Source: Flagellimonas yonaguniensis (GTDB taxonomy: Bacteria > Bacteroidota > Bacteroidia > Flavobacteriales > Flavobacteriaceae). Taken from it: a DNA stretch of 64,000 nt. The number at the start of each line of letters is the position of its first letter. Positions within the stretch are counted from its first letter, which is position 1. The stretch spans positions 248,001-312,000 of the forward strand of contig NZ_JARFVB010000004.1 of NCBI RefSeq assembly GCF_029193885.1, written 5' to 3'. The notes beneath the pieces were generated by a model. That model searched no databases, was not told the DNA's origin, and was given only the letters and a program-made list of their open reading frames with translations. Of this stretch, positions 32,546-41,683 are shown piece after piece. The position numbers and the translations under genes are program-made.

Positions 32546-34000
32546 TCAGTTGTTGCTAGGTACTGGTAAACTATTTGCTTCTACCATTACATCAGCCGAT
32601 TTTTTATTTCCATATCCAAGTATGGAAAGAAACTCTCCCGCGGTTTGCTGTTCTGCAAAAACTCGTGTGTTGATATTTCCATCCTCATCTTTGTCTATAA
32701 GGATATGTTGGGGATTGGGAATCAAACAATGCTGTAAGCCACCAAATCCACCAATGGTTTCCTGGTAAGCTCCCGTATTGAAAAATCCAATGTAAAGGGG
32801 CTTGTCCTTTTTATATTTGGGCAAATAAATGGCGTTCATGTGCTGCTCCGAATTATAATAATCATCGCTATCGCATGTTAGACCTCCCAAAAGCACACGT
32901 TCGTACTCATCGTTCCAACGGTTGATGGGCAACATGATGAACTTCTTGCTTATGGCCCAAGAATCTGGCATTGTAGTTATAAAAGACGAATTGATCATGT
33001 TCCATTTTTCACGATCGTTCTGTTGCTTTTGATAAAGCACTTCGTATATATTGCCACTACTTTCGCCAACTGTGAAGCTTCCGAACTCTGTGAAGATATT
33101 GGGCAATTCAACCCCAGCTTCCTCACAAGCTTGACCTATTTGATGGATAATTTCATCCACCATGTACTCGTAATCATACTCAAACGCCAAAGAATTTTTG
33201 ATAGGAAAACCACCACCAATGTTAAGGCTATCCAAGGTTGGACATACCTTTTTCAGGTTGATGTACACTTTTAAACACTTTAAAAGCTCGTTCCAGTAGT
33301 AGGCCGTATCCCTAATACCCGTGTTGATGAAGAAATGAAGCATCTTCAATTGTACCTGGGTATTCGGTTTTATGGACTGGTTGTAAAACGGAACAATATT
33401 TTTGTACCCGATACCCAATCTGGAGGTATAAAACTCAAATTTGGGTTCTTCTTCGGAAGCAATTCGGATTCCAATCTGGAATTTGCCCTCAATAGCCTCG
33501 CCCAACAAGTTGATTTCCTCGTAATTGTCAATTATCGGGATACAATTGTGATGTCCCCCATTGATTAATCCTGCAATATTTTGAATATATTGATCTCGTT
33601 TAAAACCGTTGCAGATCACATAAGTGTCTTTTGTGATTTTACCAGCCTTCTTTAAATGCTCCACAATATTGATATCAAAAGCCGAAGAGGTTTCGATATG
33701 GATATCGTTTTTCAATGCCTCGTTCAGTACATGCTCAAAATGAGAGCTTTTGGTGCAGTAGCAATAGTAATATTTCCCTGCATAGTTATGTTTTTTAATA
33801 GCTGCATTGAACCAACCCTTCGCCCTTTGTATGTTGTCCGATATTTTGGGCAAATAAGTAAACTTTAGAGGTGTACCGTAGCGTTGCACCAAATCGTTAA
33901 GGTCTATCCCATGGAATTGAAGCGTATTGTTCTTCAATTCAAATTCCTCTTGGGGAAAATCATAGGTCTGCTCGATTAAATCGATGTATTTCGTTTTCAT
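32546..34000 (-). CDS. speA: Arginine decarboxylase, fold-type III PLP enzyme
   Basis: A 484-residue alanine-racemase-fold decarboxylase. The PLP lysine is Lys84 (CYCTKSSHF); the glycine motif is LNIGGGFP, and late active-site motifs are LTCDSDDYY and FFNTGAYQE. It is shorter than proteobacterial SpeA (about 630-660), as in other flavobacterial enzymes. It makes agmatine from arginine, which fits agmatinase directly downstream. It is the first gene of a six-gene operon and has a 278-nt folded leader and a good promoter. Confidence 0.9.
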   Translation of the reverse strand: MKTKYIDLIEQTYDFPQEEFELKNNTLQFHGIDLNDLVQRYGTPLKFTYLPKISDNIQRAKGWFNAAIKKHNYAGKYYYCYCTKSSHFEHVLNEALKNDIHIETSSAFDINIVEHLKKAGKITKDTYVICNGFKRDQYIQNIAGLINGGHHNCIPIIDNYEEINLLGEAIEGKFQIGIRIASEEEPKFEFYTSRLGIGYKNIVPFYNQSIKPNTQVQLKMLHFFINTGIRDTAYYWNELLKCLKVYINLKKVCPTLDSLNIGGGFPIKNSLAFEYDYEYMVDEIIHQIGQACEEAGVELPNIFTEFGSFTVGESSGNIYEVLYQKQQNDREKWNMINSSFITTMPDSWAISKKFIMLPINRWNDEYERVLLGGLTCDSDDYYNSEQHMNAIYLPKYKKDKPLYIGFFNTGAYQETIGGFGGLQHCLIPNPQHILIDKDEDGNINTRVFAEQQTAGEFLSILGYGNKKSADVMVEANSLPVPSNN

Positions 34001-34278
34001 TTAAATTTCGCAATGATGTAATTAATGATAGATAAAAAGAGGTCTGTAGAACTGGTGGTTCTCAGATACGAAATTCAAATACGGTGTATGGTACAAAGTA
34101 AGGAGTCCGCGAAAAATCACGGTTAAAATGATGTTGTTCTTCGAAAGTCAGCCCTTGTATTCGGTGTCTTAATCTTAAGACGGCTTTTTGGGTAGACTTT
34201 CTTATCCCCAAAAGCCCGAACATGAAAAAAGTCTTCAAAGCTTGTAGGCAATGCGTCCAGAAATTATGGACTCATTCA
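34001..34278 (-). promoter_or_regulatory. Long structured 5' leader of the speA operon
   Basis: From the predicted start at about 34278 to the speA ATG the leader is about 278 nt, long for this family. It contains a perfect hairpin GTCTTA-AGAT-TAAGAC (34166-34181) next to a stem of GGCTTTTTGGG (34182-34192) with CCCAAAAGCC (34207-34216), and a further AGACTTT/AAAGTCT pairing that competes with the second stem. Alternative folds of this kind can regulate expression. No known riboswitch class was recognised. Confidence 0.45.
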
Positions 34279-34283
34279 TGAGG

Positions 34284-34312
34284 CAAACATAGATAAAAAA
34301 TTGATATGGCAA
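34284..34312 (-). promoter_or_regulatory. Promoter of the speA-rimK operon
   Basis: On the minus strand TTG (34312-34310), 18 bp, TATGTTTG (34291-34284), a perfect match to the flavobacterial consensus. The same spacing and -7 box occur at 48284-48312. Confidence 0.8.
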
Positions 34313-34401
34313 CTTTTTTTGTGAAAAATTTTATCCATATCAACATTTTGACAATCAACACATTATGTTCAATATTTGAAAAGAATATCATTTCAAATAA
34401 A

Positions 34402-34432
34402 AACTGGCCAGTAAAATACATCTACTGACCAG
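34402..34432 (-). terminator. Terminator of the IorAB-type operon
   Basis: The 11-bp arms ACTGGCCAGTA/TACTGACCAGT (one mismatch) enclose a 9-nt loop; on the minus strand the hairpin is followed by five T residues. It lies 30 bp beyond the stop at 34462, and upstream of the speA promoter. Confidence 0.8.
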
Positions 34433-34461
34433 TCATTATTTAACTATTCTATTATCCATGA

Positions 34462-36663
34462 TCAACCTACCAATGGTGGCTTATCATTTATAAAAGGCTG
34501 ATTGTAATAACGTCTTCCCGTTGCTTGGTACAATGCATTGGACAAAGCTCCAATGGCTGGTGGCAGAGAAGGCTCTCCCAGGCCGGTCGGGTCTATACCA
34601 TTATCCACAAAATGTACTTCGATATTTTTTGGTGCTTCGGAATGACGCATGAGGCGATATCTATCAAAATTGGATTGCTGTGGTCTTCCGTCTTCAAAAG
34701 TCAATGCACTATAGGTTGAGTGACCAATACCATCGATCATTCCACCTTCTATCTGATTCTTGGCCGCCAACGGATTTATGACGATACCGCAATCCACGGC
34801 ACAGGTAATTTTATCGACCCTTGGCATATCCCCACCATCTTCCAACTCCAAAACTTGAGCTACGTAGGAGTTATGACAATAATAAGCTGCAACACCACGA
34901 GCCTTACCTGATTCAGAGCCCCAATTGGCCTTTTCTTTTACCAATTTCAGCACTCCTGCATAACGTTCTGGATCGTAATCGTTCTTTTCTGGATCGCCAA
35001 CAGGATTGTTGATGGCCCTATCAAAAAGCTCTAAACGGAATTCCAATGGGTCTTTACCTGCTGCTTCGGCTACTTCATCCATAAAAGCCTGTTCCGCACC
35101 AGCAATGAAGTTGGAACGTGGAGCTCTCCATGCTCCAGTGGTCACATTCGTTTGCAAGCTATGCTTTTCTGCTAAATAATTGTCCACGGCTCCTGCAGGG
35201 AAACGGTTTTCAAAGATTAAATCATCATTGGTACCTGCCCCCCTTACATGCCAAGCGATCAAGTTTCCAGTTTCATCCAAACCTGCTTTGAACTTAACCT
35301 TATAGGATGGACGATAGGTACCTTGCGTCATATCATCTTCCCTAGAATACACCAACTTAACGGGAGCATTCATTTTTTGGGAAATTGCGGCTGCTTCCAC
35401 AGCAAAGGTCCCATACAAGCGACGGCCAAAACCACCTCCCATGCGGGTCATCATAATATCTATCTTTTCGGCTGGCATTCCCAATCTGGACACCAATGTT
35501 TGCTCCAAAAACTCGGGAGTTTGTATTGGACCAAGCAATTCCGCTTTTTCTGGGGTTACATGCGCAAAAAAGTTCATGGGCTCCATCGTATTGTGCGCCA
35601 AATAGGGTGCTGAATACGTACTTTCAACAATTTTTGCCGCTTTTGCAAAAGCTGCGTCCACATCCCCGTCCTTTCTTGCTGGCTCCTCTTGTGGCTTTTC
35701 CAAAAGTGATGCAAGCGCTTGATCATGGTATGAGGTACTTTCTAAATCGGACGCCTCTTCCCATTCCACATCCAATGCTTTTTTTGCCTGCATGCATTCC
35801 CATGTGCTATCGCCGACAATCGCCACCAATTCTGGAATTGCACCGCCATCCGACCATGTTTTTTGAACATCTTCGGGATATGCTTCAAAATGGAAGACAT
35901 CTTTTATTCCGGGCATTGATTTTACCGATTCTGCATTCATGCTCTTGAATTTCATTCCAAAAGCTGGCGGATGTACGATCATGGCTGTCAACATGCCTTC
36001 TTTATAAACATCCAAACCAAAAAGTGGTTGGCCAGTAACTATTTTTGGACCGTCCACATTTTTCTTGTCCGTACCGATAATGGAGAAATTACCATTGTCT
36101 TTCAACTGCACCTCTTCGGGCACTTCGATATTTGTAGCAGCGGAGGCCATTTCCCCATAGCCAGCGGAATTTCCGCTTGCTTCGTGAGTCAAAACACCAT
36201 CTTCAGTGGTAATTTCATCCGCTGAAACGCCCCATGCTTGTGCGGCAGCCTCTTTTAACATATGTCTTGCCGTAGCTCCTGCCATTCGCAAGCTTTCCCA
36301 TCCTTGTCGGATAGACTGGCTACCACCGGCCAATTGACGTGTGAAAATATCGGTGTTCAGTGGTGCTTGTTCCACTATCACATTTTTCCAAGCTGTATCG
36401 AGCTCTTCGGCCACGATCATGGGCATGGATGTTTTTACGTTCTGGCCGATTTCGGGATTCGGTGACATTATCGTTACCATACCATTATCCCCTACTTTAA
36501 GAAAACCGTTAAGTTCGAACCATTCATCTGGCAGGCTGTTTACCTGCTCAGGAGTCATTTTACATGAAGCTAGCCAGCTAAACCCGATAACAAGTCCACC
36601 ACTAGCCAATCCTGTATTCCGAATGAAGGCGCGTCGTCCTATTTTTGTCTTTACAAGTGTCAT
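34462..36663 (-). CDS. Molybdenum hydroxylase large subunit, IorB-like (xanthine dehydrogenase family)
   Basis: A 733-residue molybdopterin-binding subunit exported by the Tat route (GRRAFIRNTGLASGG near the start). Family segments include GQNVKTSMPMIVAEELD, GGSQSIRQGWESLRMAGA, PYLAHNTMEPMN, RMGGGFGRRLYG, and the late GGMIDGIGHSTYSAL and GLGEPSLPPAIGAL, whose Glu is the expected catalytic base. IorB-like enzymes oxidise aldehydes or N-heterocycles. It pairs with the 2Fe-2S subunit 17 bp upstream. No cytochrome subunit follows. Substrate is unknown. Confidence 0.93.
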   Translation of the reverse strand: MTLVKTKIGRRAFIRNTGLASGGLVIGFSWLASCKMTPEQVNSLPDEWFELNGFLKVGDNGMVTIMSPNPEIGQNVKTSMPMIVAEELDTAWKNVIVEQAPLNTDIFTRQLAGGSQSIRQGWESLRMAGATARHMLKEAAAQAWGVSADEITTEDGVLTHEASGNSAGYGEMASAATNIEVPEEVQLKDNGNFSIIGTDKKNVDGPKIVTGQPLFGLDVYKEGMLTAMIVHPPAFGMKFKSMNAESVKSMPGIKDVFHFEAYPEDVQKTWSDGGAIPELVAIVGDSTWECMQAKKALDVEWEEASDLESTSYHDQALASLLEKPQEEPARKDGDVDAAFAKAAKIVESTYSAPYLAHNTMEPMNFFAHVTPEKAELLGPIQTPEFLEQTLVSRLGMPAEKIDIMMTRMGGGFGRRLYGTFAVEAAAISQKMNAPVKLVYSREDDMTQGTYRPSYKVKFKAGLDETGNLIAWHVRGAGTNDDLIFENRFPAGAVDNYLAEKHSLQTNVTTGAWRAPRSNFIAGAEQAFMDEVAEAAGKDPLEFRLELFDRAINNPVGDPEKNDYDPERYAGVLKLVKEKANWGSESGKARGVAAYYCHNSYVAQVLELEDGGDMPRVDKITCAVDCGIVINPLAAKNQIEGGMIDGIGHSTYSALTFEDGRPQQSNFDRYRLMRHSEAPKNIEVHFVDNGIDPTGLGEPSLPPAIGALSNALYQATGRRYYNQPFINDKPPLVG

Positions 36664-36680
36664 TTTACTAGTTTTATGGG

Positions 36681-37136
36681 TTAAGATTTAGCCGCTAGTT
36701 TTACGGCTTTTTTGATTCTTGTGTAAGTCCCACAACGACAGATATTACCGTTCATGGCCATTTCAATTTCTTCATCTGTCGGGTTTGGGTTTTTCTCCAA
36801 AAGTGCAGAAGCGGTCATAATTTGACCTGCTTGGCAATACCCACATTGGGGCACATCCACTTCCAACCATGCTTTTTGTACTGGGTGGTCGCCTTCTTCA
36901 GATAATCCTTCTATTGTTGTGATTTCCGAATTTCCTACGGATGAAACGGTAAGCATGCAAGCTCTGGTCGCCGTACCATCCAAATGAATGGTACAAGCCC
37001 CGCATTGCGCTATTCCACATCCGTATTTTGTCCCAACTAAATTTAGGTGATCTCGTAAAACCCAAAGGACTGGTGTAGACGGATCTACATCGACCTCTTG
37101 TTTTGTTCCGTTAATGTTAATTGTGAAAGTTGCCAT
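36681..37136 (-). CDS. 2Fe-2S subunit of the molybdenum hydroxylase, IorA-like
   Basis: A 151-residue ferredoxin-like subunit. The first cluster motif is CGIAQCGACTIHLDG with the fourth Cys in TRAC (plant-type ferredoxin domain); the second cluster uses CGYCQAGQ and CRCGTY. It passes electrons from the Mo site of IorB. I chose the ATG at 37136; the frame extends to 37196 but that adds no conserved sequence. It is the first gene of the iorAB pair. Confidence 0.94.
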   Translation of the reverse strand: MATFTININGTKQEVDVDPSTPVLWVLRDHLNLVGTKYGCGIAQCGACTIHLDGTATRACMLTVSSVGNSEITTIEGLSEEGDHPVQKAWLEVDVPQCGYCQAGQIMTASALLEKNPNPTDEEIEMAMNGNICRCGTYTRIKKAVKLAAKS

Positions 37137-37330
37137 AATGTTGATTAATTCCTTTGAAGTTAAAGATTTCCGACAACAATTTGGACAGTTTCCCAAAACA
37201 TCACGATAAAATTAACATTGTTTTTGGGTTTTTTGAAGTTACTTAAAACGAGTATAAATAATACGACTGAATTACCTGCTTCTTCAAAGAAAAAGGAAAA
37301 CAAAAAGCTTTAAAGTCCTTTGAATTGTTT

Positions 37331-38161
37331 TCAATAGGTTAATCGTGCGAAAACAGGTAAATGGTCCGATGGATATCTAGTATCCTTTGAGTCGCTCAAA
37401 ATGGCACTTTTAAGCACTTCAAACTCATCAGAAACAAAAATATAATCGATTCTTCGTCGCACAGGTTTGTTGAATTCGAAACCATTGAAAGTTCCTTCTG
37501 GACCGAAAGCTTTCTTTCCTGCGGCTATGTGTGTATCTGCCATTTCGGTCAGAATTACTTGCACACCCGGACTATCGCTTTCCAGATTAAAATCGCCAGT
37601 GACCACAACCAGGTAGTTTTTGGTATTCAATTCCTTTATTTTTTCAAGTATGAGCTTGGAACTTTCTTCACGTGCTTTTACCCCAACATGATCAAAATGT
37701 GTATTAAAAACCATGAATTTGGAACCATCATCCTTGTTTTCAAAAACACCATAGGTACACGTCCTTGGAAGGGCGGCATCCCATCCTTTGGATGGTTTTT
37801 CTGGTGTGGTGGAAAGCCAAAACGTAGATTGGTCCAGAAGCTTTATCCTCTTTTGATTATAAAAAACAGCGGTATGTTCCCCTCTTTCATCTCCATAATC
37901 TCGACCAACTCCAAAATAGGCATATTCCTCCAATCCTCCATCGATTTCCTTTACTTGATGAATCAATCCTTCCTGAATACCGAATACGTCAGGATTATAA
38001 AAATTGAGTTGGGAAATCAAGAAATCCTTTCGGTTATCCCAGTTATTGGGCGCATCATCTGGATTATCATATCGAATATTATAGGAAATAACATCTATGG
38101 TCTGTCCTTGGACATTTAATAATGACCCAACGGCCATAAGAATAAAGAAAATGTTTTTCAT
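37331..38161 (-). CDS. Secreted endonuclease/exonuclease/phosphatase-family protein
   Basis: About 276 residues with a signal peptide (MKNIFFILMAVGSLLNVQGQ). The EEP fold is shown by IDVISYNIRYDN, FGIQEG (Glu metal ligand), NTHFDHVG, VTGDFNLESD, and the terminal SDHLPVFA with its Asp-His pair. Members cleave phosphodiesters in DNA, RNA, phospholipids or sugars; the substrate cannot be told here. The ATG at 38161 starts the signal peptide. It appears to be a single-gene unit. Confidence 0.92.
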   Translation of the reverse strand: MKNIFFILMAVGSLLNVQGQTIDVISYNIRYDNPDDAPNNWDNRKDFLISQLNFYNPDVFGIQEGLIHQVKEIDGGLEEYAYFGVGRDYGDERGEHTAVFYNQKRIKLLDQSTFWLSTTPEKPSKGWDAALPRTCTYGVFENKDDGSKFMVFNTHFDHVGVKAREESSKLILEKIKELNTKNYLVVVTGDFNLESDSPGVQVILTEMADTHIAAGKKAFGPEGTFNGFEFNKPVRRRIDYIFVSDEFEVLKSAILSDSKDTRYPSDHLPVFARLTY

Positions 38162-38520
38162 TGTGGTGTTCTCTGTAAATCTTTGAAAGGCCAATTGGCC
38201 ATTTTTTATTCAGACTGCAAACTATTCAATTTTTGGGGCATCAAGGTTATGATACCATTATTTTCTTTCCCCCAGCTTTTTCTTTCCCCCAGCTTTTTCT
38301 TTCCCATAGGATGTTATGCCCGAAAATATGACAACACTCATAAAACCATAATCAGGATTTGGGTTTTATTAACTCAAATTAACCAACTCACAACCCATTT
38401 ACCTTTTCCCTAACCATTATTGACAATTCCTTAGCTCTACAACTTATTGTCTAACTCTATTTTAGCCGCACAATCAATAAAAATTAACTAACTGATAATC
38501 AATTTACACAAACTTATTTT
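38162..38520. other. 359-bp intergenic region
   Basis: This divergent gap is AT-rich. It contains a 17-bp tandem repeat (38265-38305) and nothing I can call a gene. No strict TAnnTTTG promoter was found for the plus-strand pair. Confidence 0.65.
38265..38305. repeat. 17-bp tandem repeat, unit CTTTCCCCCAGCTTTTT
   Basis: Two perfect copies and a 7-bp partial third copy lie head to tail in the gap before the outer-membrane channel gene. Confidence 0.9.
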
Positions 38521-39528
38521 ATGGTATTAAAAAAACACCTCTATCCACTACAACTATTTCATTTGAAAAAGGTTGGGTGGGCATCGGCACTCTTTGGAGT
38601 GTTGATATTTCTTGTTCCGATGGAATCCATTCATTCACAAACCCCTTCCGATGCCCTTATGATGCCCTCCAAGAACATTTGCGTTCTTTTTTCTTACGAT
38701 ATGGGCACTTTTGATAGATATTGGGAAGGGTCGTACCTAAGGTCCAACGAGACCATCGCCACTGTAGACAGAAACACCATACTTCCCATGGCGGCCATTG
38801 GTATTCTGGATAACCTTAATTTTTATGTAAGCCTGCCTTATGTAAAAACCGAATCTTCAGAACCTAATGGAGGGAAATTTACCGGTGCCAGAGGGTTTCA
38901 GGATATTGGCTTTGCCATAAAATACAGACCCATTCGAAAAGAATTGGGACCTGGCCGAATTTCATTTTTGGGAACAGCAGGATTTTCCACGCCGTTCACC
39001 AATTACCTTTCCGACTACAGACCTTACAGTATTGGCGCCGGAGCTCCCGAGTTTTCCTTGCGTGCCATTGGTCAGTATGAGTTGAACAACCAATTCTACT
39101 TTAGGGCATCCGTTGCACATCTTTGGCGAGGATATACAGAAGCCGAACGGGACTATTACTATAACAATGGTAGTTATTACACTGCTTGGATGGACGTTCC
39201 CAATGCATGGACTTACGAAGCCATTCTAGGCAAATGGCTCTTCGACACCTCTTTAAAACTGGAACTGAGCTATACCAATCTTAACTCAACCAGTGGGGAT
39301 GATATACGAGCTTACAACGCTGCGCAACCCACCAACAAAGTTGAATTTGAAAGGATAGGGTTTTCCGCACAGTACTACTTTAAATCCATTAAAGGTTTAG
39401 GGGTTGTAGCCTACCATAACCGGGTGGTCAACGGAAGAAACTTACCCAAGTTCAGCAATACAGGATTTGGACTGACTTATCAATTCAATGTAATCAAGAA
39501 ACAAACTGAAATTACCGATGAGCAATAA
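38521..39528 (+). CDS. Outer-membrane beta-barrel channel/transporter
   Basis: A 335-residue protein. A signal sequence is near residues 18-40 (SALFGVLIFLVPMESIHSQ). The body is made of amphipathic strands such as RISFLGTAGFSTPF, SLRAIGQYELNNQFYFRA and LKLELSYTNLNS, ending in a barrel-closing FGLTYQFNV. It resembles the MetA/phenol-degradation transporter group of outer-membrane proteins. Its last 11 bases overlap the following PAP2-like gene, so the two are translated together and may act in one pathway. Confidence 0.82.
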   Translation: MVLKKHLYPLQLFHLKKVGWASALFGVLIFLVPMESIHSQTPSDALMMPSKNICVLFSYDMGTFDRYWEGSYLRSNETIATVDRNTILPMAAIGILDNLNFYVSLPYVKTESSEPNGGKFTGARGFQDIGFAIKYRPIRKELGPGRISFLGTAGFSTPFTNYLSDYRPYSIGAGAPEFSLRAIGQYELNNQFYFRASVAHLWRGYTEAERDYYYNNGSYYTAWMDVPNAWTYEAILGKWLFDTSLKLELSYTNLNSTSGDDIRAYNAAQPTNKVEFERIGFSAQYYFKSIKGLGVVAYHNRVVNGRNLPKFSNTGFGLTYQFNVIKKQTEITDEQ

Positions 39529-41059
39529 AATATACACACTGTTTGTGGCCCTGGGCCTTATACTTTTGACTTCTTGCGAGAAAGATACACCACAGTACAT
39601 ACCTTACGAAGGGTATGCATACGCCGAACTTGATGAAGATGGCGGGAATTGGGTTCCCGTGCTTGAAGAGTCTGGTTCCTCCATTGCAATACCTGTTCCT
39701 GAAGCTATCGATTCCGAAAGCTATCAAAATGAATTGGAAGAGGTAAAAGAAGCTATGACCAACATAACTTCCGACCAAAAAAGCGCCATAAAATATTGGA
39801 CCAATAATCCTGCAGTCCGCTGGAACGAAATTGCATTGGAACTCATTGCCAAGTACAATTTAATACCTGGGCCCAATGCAGATGGCACCTACACCTTGCC
39901 CAACCCCGCCAATCCGGATGGACCGCCGGCATTTCCCTTTGCACACCCTCCTTATGCCTGTAGGGCATTGGCCTATATGTCCGTAGCCCAGTTTGACGGA
40001 CTCATCTCTGCCTGGCACCATAAATACGAATACAATAGAGCCGCTCCTTTTATTGTGGATGAAAGTATCGATTACGCTTATGAAGCAAACGATATCCCTT
40101 CCTACCCTTCGGATGGAGCTGTTATTGCCAGGGCATCCAAAAATATACTGACGGCCATGTTCCCGCTTGAAGCCGAATATCTTCAGCAAATGGAAGACGA
40201 GCACTTGGAAAGCCTATTGCTTTCGGGAGGCAATGTAATGAGCGACATTTCCGCAGGAACAACAATTGGGGATGCGGTTTCCGAAACTGCATTGACAAGG
40301 GCCTCCAACGATGGCATGAAGAACGCACAGACACCAAAAGCAGTATCGGATTCCATAAAACAAGCCGCCTACGATAGATTCGGATGGGCTTGGGACAACT
40401 TGGAGATTCCAGAGCGTCCCGTGGGTCTTACTCCGCTCTTTAGTCAAGTGACCATGTGGAGTATCGATGATGTAGAAAGTGTACGGCCAATGGCTCCACC
40501 TGAGTTGGACTCCCAAGAATTATTGGACGATATGGAACTACTGAAGGACTATGCCAAAAACATGACGGAAGAACACAGAAGGATAGCCAATTTTTGGCAA
40601 GATGGGTTAGGAACATATACCCCGCCAGGCCATTGGAACCATATCGCCAATGAATTGATCGTGGAGAAAAAATTGAACCCACTACAAACAACAAGGACCC
40701 TTGCCTACATGAATATGGCCATTATGGATTCAGGCATCAGTTGTTGGGACGCCAAGTATTACTATCACTATCCTAGACCCATACAATTGATTGAAGGATT
40801 TGAAACCATCGCGGGAACTCCAAATTTTCCGAGTTACACCTCTGGGCATAGTGTTTTCTCTGCAGCAGCATCCGAAGTGTTGTCCTATATCTTTCCGGAA
40901 GAAGCTGAACAGATGAGAGCTTGGGCTGAGGAAGCTGCAATTTCCCGAGTATATGGAGGCATTCACTGGAGTTTTGATGCCACAGTGGGCACGGACCAAG
41001 GGAGAGAGGTCGCTCAATATACCATTGATAGGGCAAAGGCAGACGGAGCAGACCAATAA
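39518..41059 (+). CDS. PAP2/vanadium-haloperoxidase-like lipoprotein with duplicated domain
   Basis: A 513-residue lipoprotein (LILLTSCEK, Cys20). The C-terminal half has the full acid-phosphatase/haloperoxidase site: Lys413 and Arg420-Pro421 (KYYYHYPRP), SxxSGH with His444 (PSYTSGHSVFSAA), and Arg477, His483, Asp487 (SRVYGGIHWSFD). The N-terminal half repeats the layout but is degenerate: Lys169 is kept, the RP is lost, and the GH is replaced by Asp-Gly (PSYPSDGAV, 194-202). Thus only one active site remains. Such enzymes oxidise halides or act as phosphatases; which one applies is unknown. Confidence 0.88.
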   Translation: MSNKIYTLFVALGLILLTSCEKDTPQYIPYEGYAYAELDEDGGNWVPVLEESGSSIAIPVPEAIDSESYQNELEEVKEAMTNITSDQKSAIKYWTNNPAVRWNEIALELIAKYNLIPGPNADGTYTLPNPANPDGPPAFPFAHPPYACRALAYMSVAQFDGLISAWHHKYEYNRAAPFIVDESIDYAYEANDIPSYPSDGAVIARASKNILTAMFPLEAEYLQQMEDEHLESLLLSGGNVMSDISAGTTIGDAVSETALTRASNDGMKNAQTPKAVSDSIKQAAYDRFGWAWDNLEIPERPVGLTPLFSQVTMWSIDDVESVRPMAPPELDSQELLDDMELLKDYAKNMTEEHRRIANFWQDGLGTYTPPGHWNHIANELIVEKKLNPLQTTRTLAYMNMAIMDSGISCWDAKYYYHYPRPIQLIEGFETIAGTPNFPSYTSGHSVFSAAASEVLSYIFPEEAEQMRAWAEEAAISRVYGGIHWSFDATVGTDQGREVAQYTIDRAKADGADQ

Positions 41060-41671
41060 CTAAATACTGATTATTGTTCTAAAAGTAAGGTTGATTCTCG
41101 GTGTCTTTACCAACTTTGTTGGTGGTAGGCGATGAAGCCAATGTGATTGGGTACTCCCTTTCATTACCAAAAGGCTTCCGTGATCGAGGGTCAACCCTAC
41201 CTTTTCTTTGGATTCCTTGTGCTTAAAGGCAAATTTTCGCTCTGCTCCGAAACTTAAGGAAGCAATGGCCCCGTGTTTCTTTAGGTCTTTCTCTGCATCG
41301 CTGTGCCATGCCATACCTTCTTCCCCTGAATGGTACAAATTCAGTAAACACGAATTATAGGTCTCTTTAGTGAGCTTTTCGATAAGTTGCTTCAATTTCA
41401 ATAATTCTGGAGTCCATGGCAATGCTTTCTTAGTGTGATTGGAATAGGTATATTCGAAGGCTTGGTCTCCATACCATGCTACCTTTCGTTTGGTCTCTAT
41501 CCGTTTGCCATAGATTAAGGCAACATCCCTCTTCCAAGCAATGGTCTCCAATAATTGTTGGAAATATCGGTTGGCCTCCGCATGATTCAAAATAGGTCCA
41601 TAATAATGGACAACGCCATCTTTGGGCAACCAGTTCTTCTTGGGGTCTATCTGTCCGGTAAATAAATCCAC
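41060..41671 (-). CDS. alkB: AlkB-like 2-oxoglutarate/Fe(II) dioxygenase
   Basis: A 203-residue protein resembling eukaryotic ALKBH2/3 more than E. coli AlkB. The iron ligands are His and Asp in MAWHSDAEKDL and His in QSHWLHRLP; the 2-oxoglutarate arginines are in RINLTFR. Conserved NLYHSGEEGM and SLSFGAERKFAFKHK precede and follow the HxD. These enzymes remove alkyl groups from damaged DNA or RNA bases. It directly abuts the convergent PAP2 gene and is 12 bp downstream of the WYL regulator gene. Confidence 0.92.
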   Translation of the reverse strand: MDLFTGQIDPKKNWLPKDGVVHYYGPILNHAEANRYFQQLLETIAWKRDVALIYGKRIETKRKVAWYGDQAFEYTYSNHTKKALPWTPELLKLKQLIEKLTKETYNSCLLNLYHSGEEGMAWHSDAEKDLKKHGAIASLSFGAERKFAFKHKESKEKVGLTLDHGSLLVMKGSTQSHWLHRLPPTKLVKTPRINLTFRTIISI

Positions 41672-41683
41672 TTCTTCTAAAAA

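Noticed and set aside
37529-38119. 196-codon open frame antisense to the exo/endonuclease-phosphatase gene
   Set aside because: No family pattern, and the opposite strand carries all motifs of a known family.
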